Shown piece after piece: positions 58,177-64,000 of a stretch of 64,000 nucleotides of DNA (position 1 is the first letter of the stretch; each line of letters begins with the position of its first letter). A model generated the notes under the pieces. It saw nothing but the letters and a program-made list of their open reading frames with translations, did no database searches and was not told the DNA's origin. The stretch is from Starkeya sp. ORNL1 (GTDB lineage Bacteria > Pseudomonadota > Alphaproteobacteria > Rhizobiales > Xanthobacteraceae): contig NZ_CP048834.1 in NCBI RefSeq assembly GCF_012971745.1, positions 3,348,001-3,412,000 on the forward strand. Reading direction: 5' to 3'. Made by a program: the position numbers and the translations under genes.

Positions 58177-59166
58177 TCAATACCCCCGGAAAAGATCGAC
58201 ACGGTTGCGGAGCGCCTCACCGCGCCGGAAGCGCGGGAGATTGTCGAGGAAGGAACGCACCACCCTCTCCTCGTAATCGGCGCTCATGCCGGCGAGGTGC
58301 GGGGTGATGATGACGTTCGGCATGGTCCAGAGCGGGCTGTCCGACGGCAGCGGCTCGACGGCGAAGACGTCAAGCGCCGCCCCCGCAATGACGCCGTCTG
58401 CCAGGGCGGCGATCAGCGCCTTCTCGTCGACGATCGAACCGCGGGCGAAGTTGAGGAGGAAGGCGCTATCCTTCATCGCCGCGAGCGCGGCAGCGTCGAT
58501 CATCCGCTCGGTCTCGGCGGTGGCGGGCACGATGAGCAGCACGAAATCGCAGCGCGGCAGCATCTGGTGCAACCGGTCCGGCGTGTAGACGCTGGAGACT
58601 CCTTCGACCGGAGCGCCGCTGCGGCTGAGGCCGATCACCTCCATCTCGCTCGCCAGCGCCCGGCGCACGACACCCTGCGCTACGGCCCCGAGGCCGATGA
58701 TGCCGAGCGTGCGGCCGGCGAGCGGCATCTTGCCGTCGCGGTCCCAGCGGCGGGCGGCCTGGCTACGCAGCATCCGCGGGAGATCCCATTGCAGCATCAG
58801 CATCGCCGTCATCGCATAGTCGCCGATCTGGTCGACATGGATGCCGCGGGCATTGGTGACGATGACATTGCGTAGCGCGTCGCGATGCGGCAACAGCGTG
58901 TCGACGCCCGAGCTTACGGTCTGGATCCAGCGCAGCGCGCGGCCGCGCTCGATGACGACCGGCGGACAGCCCAGCGTGATCAGTATGTCGGCGTCCGCGA
59001 TCGCCTCGCCCAGTTGTGCCTCGTCGGTCACGGCGCGCAGTTCGGAATCCGCGCCGGCCTCGCCCAGCAGTGTGCGATAGAGCTCGGCCCTCGGGTGGAA
59101 AATGACCGTTTTCGGACGCTGCTGGCTCAAGCGGATCGGGTTCCGTGGCTCAAATCGGGCGGGCAT
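58177..59166 (-). CDS. D-2-hydroxyacid dehydrogenase
   Basis: 329 residues: VSSGVDTLLPH, cofactor motif GIIGLGAVAQG, catalytic Arg in NFARGSIVDEKAL, Glu in VFAVEPLP and His in TPHLAGMS. Close in style to GhrA/GhrB-type glyoxylate/hydroxypyruvate reductases with the PHLAG end. ATG 59166 is chosen; a start at 59211 would add 15 residues and run through the candidate operator. Operon with lactonase paralog 2. Confidence 0.84.
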   Translation of the reverse strand: MPARFEPRNPIRLSQQRPKTVIFHPRAELYRTLLGEAGADSELRAVTDEAQLGEAIADADILITLGCPPVVIERGRALRWIQTVSSGVDTLLPHRDALRNVIVTNARGIHVDQIGDYAMTAMLMLQWDLPRMLRSQAARRWDRDGKMPLAGRTLGIIGLGAVAQGVVRRALASEMEVIGLSRSGAPVEGVSSVYTPDRLHQMLPRCDFVLLIVPATAETERMIDAAALAAMKDSAFLLNFARGSIVDEKALIAALADGVIAGAALDVFAVEPLPSDSPLWTMPNVIITPHLAGMSADYEERVVRSFLDNLPRFRRGEALRNRVDLFRGY

Positions 59167-59175
59167 GGAAGCCCG

Positions 59176-59194
59176 ATTGACCGGGAGTGTCAAT
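59176..59194. promoter_or_regulatory. operator candidate in the divergent promoter
   Basis: ATTGAC-CGGGAGT-GTCAAT, 6-bp arms, about 10 bp upstream of the minus-strand dehydrogenase start and 77 bp upstream of the plus-strand SnoaL-like gene. A second weaker pair TTGT...ACAA (59197-59211) adjoins it. Could serve both directions; regulator unknown. Confidence 0.35.
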
Positions 59195-59270
59195 CGTTGT
59201 TTATAGGACAATAAAGAATGCGCCGCACCTGAGCGCGTCCGGCAAACCCTGTTGAAAGAGGAATTTCCCG

Positions 59271-59699
59271 ATGGCGAAACCGTCCGCGGAAGATCGCTTC
59301 GCGATCGCCGACCTGTTCGCGCGCTATATGTGGGCCATTGACGGTGGCGATGTCGAGACGCTGGTCTCCTGCTTCACGCCGGACGGCGCGCTGGAGAGCC
59401 CGGCGGTCGGCAAATATTCCGGCCGGGACAATATCCGCGCCTTCGCCACCCGCTTCGCCGAGTTCCGCAACCGTGGCACCGAGCTGCGCCATGTGCTTTC
59501 CAACATGCTGATCGAGGTCGACGGCGATACCGGCTTCGCCAAGTGCTATCTGGTGGTGTTCCAGGTGCGAGGCGGCGCCAGCAAGCTGCTCGGTCCCGGT
59601 CGCTATGAGTGCAAGCTGCGCAAGGAAGCCGACGGCGAGTGGCGCTTCGAGCATCGTCTCGTCGTCATGGACCATGATTACGAGCTGGAAGGCATCTGA
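59271..59699 (+). CDS. SnoaL-like / NTF2-fold protein
   Basis: 142 residues, cytoplasmic (no leader): SAEDRFAIADLFARYMWAIDGGDVETLVSCFTPDGAL, then GRDNIRAFATRF, RHVLSNMLIEVDGD and FEHRLVVMDHDY. Matches the scytalone-dehydratase/bile-acid 7-alpha-dehydratase-like SnoaL_4 group by pattern; these catalyse small dehydrations or isomerisations. 14 bp before the hydroxyacid dehydrogenase gene on the same strand. Confidence 0.77.
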   Translation: MAKPSAEDRFAIADLFARYMWAIDGGDVETLVSCFTPDGALESPAVGKYSGRDNIRAFATRFAEFRNRGTELRHVLSNMLIEVDGDTGFAKCYLVVFQVRGGASKLLGPGRYECKLRKEADGEWRFEHRLVVMDHDYELEGI

Positions 59700-59713
59700 A
59701 GGTCAGTCCCCGC

Positions 59714-60727
59714 ATGGCCGCGCATCGACCCCTCGTCGTCCTCAGCGATCCGAGCATCCGTCATGAGGCGGTCGCGCTGCTGCGCGAGCATTTCGAGGTG
59801 ATGATCCTCGAAGCCTATCCGTCCGAGCAGCGCTTCGCCGCGGCGGCGCGCGAGGCGAGCGCGATACTGGCGCGGCTCGGCACGGTGACGCGCGCCGTCA
59901 TCGAGGCGGCGCCGCAGCTGCGCATCGTGGCGCGTCACGGCGTCGGGGTCGATGCGGTGGACCTCGATGCCGCGACCGAGCACGGTATCGTCGTCACCAC
60001 GACGGGTGCGGCCAATGCCGCGGCAGTCGCGGAATATACCTTCGCGCTGCTGCTGACGCTGGTGCGCAAGACCGCGGAGGCCGACCGCGGCATGCGCGCC
60101 GGGCTGTGGCAACGCGACCCCCTGGTGGGGGCGGAGCTGGACGGCCGGACTATCGGCATCTTCGGCCTGGGCGCCATCGGCAGCCGGGTGGCGCGGCAGG
60201 CGCTCGGCTTCGGCATGCGGGTCATCGCCTGCGATCCGATGCTGACGCGCTCGCCGATCGAGGGCGTCCAGCTCGCGCGCAGGTCCGAGGTGCTGGCAGC
60301 CGCCGACATCGTCACGCTGCATACCCGCCTGACCGACGACACCAACCGGATGATCGATGCTCAAGCGCTCGCCACGATGAAGCTTGGCGCGCTGCTGGTG
60401 AACACCGCGCGCGGCGAGCTGATCGACGAGCCGGCGATGATCGCGGCGCTGGCGTCCGGCCGGCTCGGTGGCGCCGCGCTGGATACGTTCGCACAAGAGC
60501 CGTTGACGGCGGATTCACCGCTGCGCAGCCTGCCGAATGTCGTGCTGTCGCCCCATGTCGCCGGCCAGACCGAGGAAGCGGTGATCCGCGTCGGCGTCGC
60601 CGCAGCGTATTCGATCATCGACGATCTCGCCGGCCGGCGGCCGGCCTTCGTCTACAACCCAGCAGCCTATGAGCGCCGCGCCCAGCTCGGCCGCTTCCTC
60701 GAACCGCTCGCGCCCGTCGCCGGTTGA
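59714..60727 (+). CDS. D-2-hydroxyacid dehydrogenase (SerA-like fold)
   Basis: 337 residues: ARHGVGVDAVDLDAATEHGIVV, cofactor motif GIFGLGAIGSRVA, catalytic Arg in VNTARGELIDE, Glu in TFAQEPL, His in SPHVAGQTEEAV. The closest in style to 3-phosphoglycerate-dehydrogenase-like enzymes without the ACT domain. Third hydroxyacid dehydrogenase of the window; only moderately similar to the one at 58177-59166. Confidence 0.84.
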   Translation: MAAHRPLVVLSDPSIRHEAVALLREHFEVMILEAYPSEQRFAAAAREASAILARLGTVTRAVIEAAPQLRIVARHGVGVDAVDLDAATEHGIVVTTTGAANAAAVAEYTFALLLTLVRKTAEADRGMRAGLWQRDPLVGAELDGRTIGIFGLGAIGSRVARQALGFGMRVIACDPMLTRSPIEGVQLARRSEVLAAADIVTLHTRLTDDTNRMIDAQALATMKLGALLVNTARGELIDEPAMIAALASGRLGGAALDTFAQEPLTADSPLRSLPNVVLSPHVAGQTEEAVIRVGVAAAYSIIDDLAGRRPAFVYNPAAYERRAQLGRFLEPLAPVAG

Positions 60728-60816
60728 TGATCATCATTTGCGTACAAGTAATTGTCTCGCCACATACATTGGTTATAGACTACTAATTCACCTCACCTGC
60801 ACGATGGAGCATCGCC

Positions 60817-61674
60817 ATGGCTGAACAGCAATCCCCGGTCTGGTTCATCACGGGCTGCTCCTCCGGCTTCGGGCGGGAACTGGTGAAAGGGGTGCTCGAC
60901 AAGGGCTGGCGCGTCGTCGCCACCGCGCGCGATTCCTGCAAGATCGCCGATCTCGTCGCGGGCAGCAGCGATCGCGCGGTCGCGCTCCCGCTCGACGTGA
61001 CCAAGCCGGAGCAGATCGAGGCGGCCGTCGCGGAAGCCAAGCGCCGCTTTGGCCGGATCGATGTGCTGGTGAACAATGCCGGCTATGGCTATGCCTCGAC
61101 CATCGAGGAAGGCGAGGACGCACAGGTCCGCGCAATGTTCGACACCAATGTGTTCGGCCTCGCCGCAGTGGTCCGCAAGGTGCTGCCGATCCTGCGCGCG
61201 CAGGGCAGCGGAACCATCGTCAACCTCTCCTCGCAGGCCGGCCTGTTCGGCAATCCCGGCACCGGCTATTACGCCGCCAGCAAATTCGCCGTGGAGGGGT
61301 TGTCCGATGCCCTCGCCAAGGAGCTCGAACCGCTCGGCATCCATGTGCTGCTGGTCGAGCCGGGACCGTTCCGCACCTCGTTCACCGGCTCCACGGTGCG
61401 CGCCGACAATCTCATCGCCGACTATGAGCAGACCGCGGGCGCACGCATCAAGCGGCTGCGCGAGACCGCCAATCGGCCGGGCGATCCGGTGCGCGCCGCG
61501 GCGGCGATCATCACCGCGGTGACCGCCGAGGCGCCGCCGCTGCGCCTGTTGCTCGGCGCCAATGCGCTGCGCGATGCCCGTGCCAAGATCAATCTCATGG
61601 CGCGCGACTTCGACGCCTGGGAGCAGGTGACGCTGGAAGCCGACTATCCGGAATTCCGCGCACCGGCAAAGTGA
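60817..61674 (+). CDS. SDR-family oxidoreductase
   Basis: 285 residues: cofactor motif ITGCSSGFGRELVKG, VLVNNAGYGY, catalytic Ser in VNLSSQAG and Tyr/Lys in YYAASK. Classical SDR of the 17-beta-hydroxysteroid-dehydrogenase-like type with a C-terminal extension. Overlaps or abuts the SMP-30 gene (GTGA at its end). The pair SDR plus lactonase is the usual way to oxidise a sugar or cyclic alcohol to a lactone and open it. Confidence 0.82.
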   Translation: MAEQQSPVWFITGCSSGFGRELVKGVLDKGWRVVATARDSCKIADLVAGSSDRAVALPLDVTKPEQIEAAVAEAKRRFGRIDVLVNNAGYGYASTIEEGEDAQVRAMFDTNVFGLAAVVRKVLPILRAQGSGTIVNLSSQAGLFGNPGTGYYAASKFAVEGLSDALAKELEPLGIHVLLVEPGPFRTSFTGSTVRADNLIADYEQTAGARIKRLRETANRPGDPVRAAAAIITAVTAEAPPLRLLLGANALRDARAKINLMARDFDAWEQVTLEADYPEFRAPAK

Positions 61675-61682
61675 GGCCAGCC

Positions 61683-62558
61683 ATGCTGGCAAGCGTTGCG
61701 GGCACCGTGCGGCGGATCGGCGGCACGGTCGATCTGCTCGGCGAATCCCCGGTCTGGAGCGAGCGGGAACAGGCGCTCTACTGGATCGACATCCGCGGCC
61801 GGCTGGTGCGCCGGCTGGATGTAGAGAATGGCGAACTGGATTCCTGGCCGATGCCGGAACCGGTCGGCAGCCTGGCATTACGGCCCGATGGCAACATCTT
61901 GGTCGCGCTGGCCTCGCAGATCGTGCTGTTCCGCCCGGCCCGGGGTTCGCTGGAAGCCATCGCCGCGCCTCACAGGGGCGAGGACGGCATGCGCTTCAAT
62001 GATGGCAGATGCGATCGCGAGGGACGGTTCTGGGTCGGCTCGATGCACGACAACGATCGCCAGCCGACCGGCACGCTATACCGGCTCGATGCGCGTGGCT
62101 GCGTGCCGATGCTGGGCGGCGTCGCGGTGCCGAACAGCCTTGCCTGGTCGCCGGACGGACGCACCATGTATTTCTCCGACGGTGTCGAGCCGGTGATCTG
62201 GTCGTTCCCGTTCTCCGCGGACGGCGAGCTCGGCCCGCGCCGGGAATTCGCGCGGCTCGATGCCGGCTTGCCGGATGGCGCCACAGTCGATGCCGAGGGC
62301 TGCGTGTGGAGCGCGCACTATGGCGGCTCCCGCATCACCCGCTACCGGCCCGATGGTTCGATCGAGCGGGCCGTCGAGATGCCGGTCAGCCAGCCGACTT
62401 GCCTCGCCTTTGGCGGCCCGAACTTGTCGACGCTCTACATCACCAGCGCGGCGCAGCGGCTCTCTGCGGAGGGGCGCGCCAGCCAGCCGCTGGCGGGCGC
62501 GCTGCTGGCGCTGGAGCCGGGTGTGCGCGGCCTGCCGGAGCCGCTTTTTGCCTTCTGA
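61683..62558 (+). CDS. SMP-30/gluconolactonase family protein
   Basis: 291 residues from ATG 61683, which has GTGAGG six bases upstream; a GTG at 61671 inside the SDR stop is the alternative. LLGESPVWSEREQALYWIDI carries the first metal-binding Glu, RFNDGRCDREGRFWVGSM the Asn/Asp ligands, VPNSLAWSPDGRTMYFSD a second Asn/Asp and LPDGATVDAEGCVWSAHY the catalytic Asp region. Ca/Zn-dependent sugar lactonase, probably acting on the product of the preceding SDR. Confidence 0.85.
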   Translation: MLASVAGTVRRIGGTVDLLGESPVWSEREQALYWIDIRGRLVRRLDVENGELDSWPMPEPVGSLALRPDGNILVALASQIVLFRPARGSLEAIAAPHRGEDGMRFNDGRCDREGRFWVGSMHDNDRQPTGTLYRLDARGCVPMLGGVAVPNSLAWSPDGRTMYFSDGVEPVIWSFPFSADGELGPRREFARLDAGLPDGATVDAEGCVWSAHYGGSRITRYRPDGSIERAVEMPVSQPTCLAFGGPNLSTLYITSAAQRLSAEGRASQPLAGALLALEPGVRGLPEPLFAF

Positions 62559-62570
62559 AACTTAAGAGTG

Positions 62571-62686
62571 ACGTCATCCTGAGGTGCGAGCAAAGCGAGC
62601 CTCGAAGGATGTTGAAGCAGAAGACTGCCATCGGAGGCGGGCATCCTTCGAGGCCCGGGCTTGCGCCCGAGCACCTCAGGATGACG
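62571..62686. repeat. CGTCATCCTGAGG-family palindromic repeat
   Basis: ACGTCATCCTGAGGTGC and GCACCTCAGGATGACG outer arms, with CCTCGAAGGATG and CATCCTTCGAGG inside. The most complete copy beside 21427-21533. Lies between the convergent lactonase and ATPase genes. Confidence 0.8.
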
Positions 62687-62701
62687 CGGCTCCGAGGGCG
62701 C

Positions 62702-63441
<740 letters not shown>

Positions 63442-63445
<4 letters not shown>

Positions 63446-64000
63446 CGTATCTCGTCCAATTGCAGGCCGCTTCCGGCGATCTTCATTTTCCGCTCGAGCA
63501 CGCCGCCCGCCAGCGAGATGGCGTAGCAGACGATGAAATAGAGGATCGCGACGATGCCGAGGATGGCGAAGCCACCACCATGGGCCTCGCGGATCAGCAG
63601 GCCGGTCGCCGTCAATTCGACATAACCGATGATCGAGGCGATCGAGGATTCCTTGAGGATCATGATGTAGATATTGACCGAGGGCGGCAGGATGACCTGC
63701 ATCGCCTGCGGCCCGACGACATGGCGCATCACCTGGCGATAGGTCATGCCGCTCGACTGCGCCGCCTCCCACTGGCCGCGCCCGACACTCTCGATGCCGG
63801 CGCGGACGACTTCCGACATCAGCGCGCTGGCATGGGCGGAGAGCGCCGCGGTCGCCGCCGCGAAGGCGGTGAGGTTGAGGCCCAGCAGCATGGGCGCGCC
63901 GTAGAAGAAGAAGAACAGGATGATGAGGATCGGGATCGAGCGGAAGAACTCGGTGTAGAGCAGCGCGATCAGGCGCAGCACGCGGAAATTCGAGGTCCGC
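63442..64000 (-). CDS. polar amino acid ABC transporter permease, 5'-truncated by the window edge
   Basis: At least 185 residues, open to the right edge. FFRSIPILIILFFFFYGAP, coupling loop GQWEAAQSSGMTYRQVMRHVVGPQAM and KESSIASIIGYVELTATG are typical HisMQ-type features. The frame continues upstream of the first in-frame GTG (63981) without a stop, so the real start is beyond the window. Pairs with the ATPase at 62702; the binding protein is not in view. Confidence 0.85.

Overview
The window is a GC-rich chromosomal segment of an alphaproteobacterium, most likely a Hyphomicrobiales (Rhizobiales) soil or plant-associated generalist. The evidence is the codon use, the very high density of ABC and tripartite (TTT) uptake systems with LysR/GntR regulators, Tat-type leaders, and several families of palindromic intergenic repeats typical of that order. 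No tRNA, rRNA, CRISPR array, phage or conjugation gene was seen.

Layout. 1-2.3 kb: end of a surface-glycan or lipid glycosylation cluster (methyltransferase, small 4-TM carrier, GT2 glycosyltransferase, DUF2304). 2.3-7.6 kb: two sulfur-scavenging uptake operons, ssuCBA (aliphatic sulfonates) with a structured leader, and a cystine-type importer with an intrinsic terminator after its binding-protein gene. 8-10 kb: an isolated membrane protein with a ClpP-like domain and an AT-rich 5' end. 10.2-14.2 kb (minus): a GntR-headed operon for a basic-amino-acid-type importer. 14.3-17.9 kb: three consecutive genes with Tat-type leaders (SDR, Cys-nucleophile hydrolase, SnoaL-like) and a divergent LysR gene. 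17.9-21.4 kb: a binding-protein-like protein without signal peptide, a 14-TM MFS exporter and its divergent LysR regulator.

21.6-30.7 kb is an eight-gene catabolic operon controlled by a divergent GlxA/AraC regulator. It encodes a DHDPS/NAL-superfamily lyase, a split UxaA/SuyAB-type dehydratase, an NMT1/SsuA-class ABC importer, an Ldh_2 dehydrogenase and an aldehyde dehydrogenase. The key motifs of both lyases are diverged. This is the strongest candidate for an undescribed pathway: import of a small hydroxylated (perhaps sulfonated) acid, dehydration or cleavage, then oxidation of the resulting aldehyde.

30.8-54.1 kb is bracketed by two nearly identical 1,421-bp nested elements in direct orientation. 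Each is an IS481-family insertion inside a non-coding inverted-repeat element, itself inside a chromosomal palindromic repeat. The roughly 20-kb block between them holds two TctCBA carboxylate importers, each followed by an enzyme gene (a TIM-barrel isomerase; a BKACE-family cleavage enzyme). It also holds a second TIM-barrel paralog, a HIBADH-type dehydrogenase, a GntR regulator with two mirror-image operator candidates, a LysR-controlled hydrolase/dehydrogenase/HpcH aldolase/hydratase operon, and DhaK/DhaL.

54-62.6 kb: a TetR regulator and a second catabolic set (two LigI-like lactonases, two 2-hydroxyacid dehydrogenases, NIPSNAP/EthD-like and SnoaL-like proteins, an SDR and an SMP-30 lactonase). 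62.7-64 kb: the start of a further polar-amino-acid importer, cut by the window edge. The whole reads as a carboxylate, sugar-acid and sulfonate scavenging region in which paired paralogs recur (TIM barrels, TTT systems, lactonases, hydroxyacid dehydrogenases).
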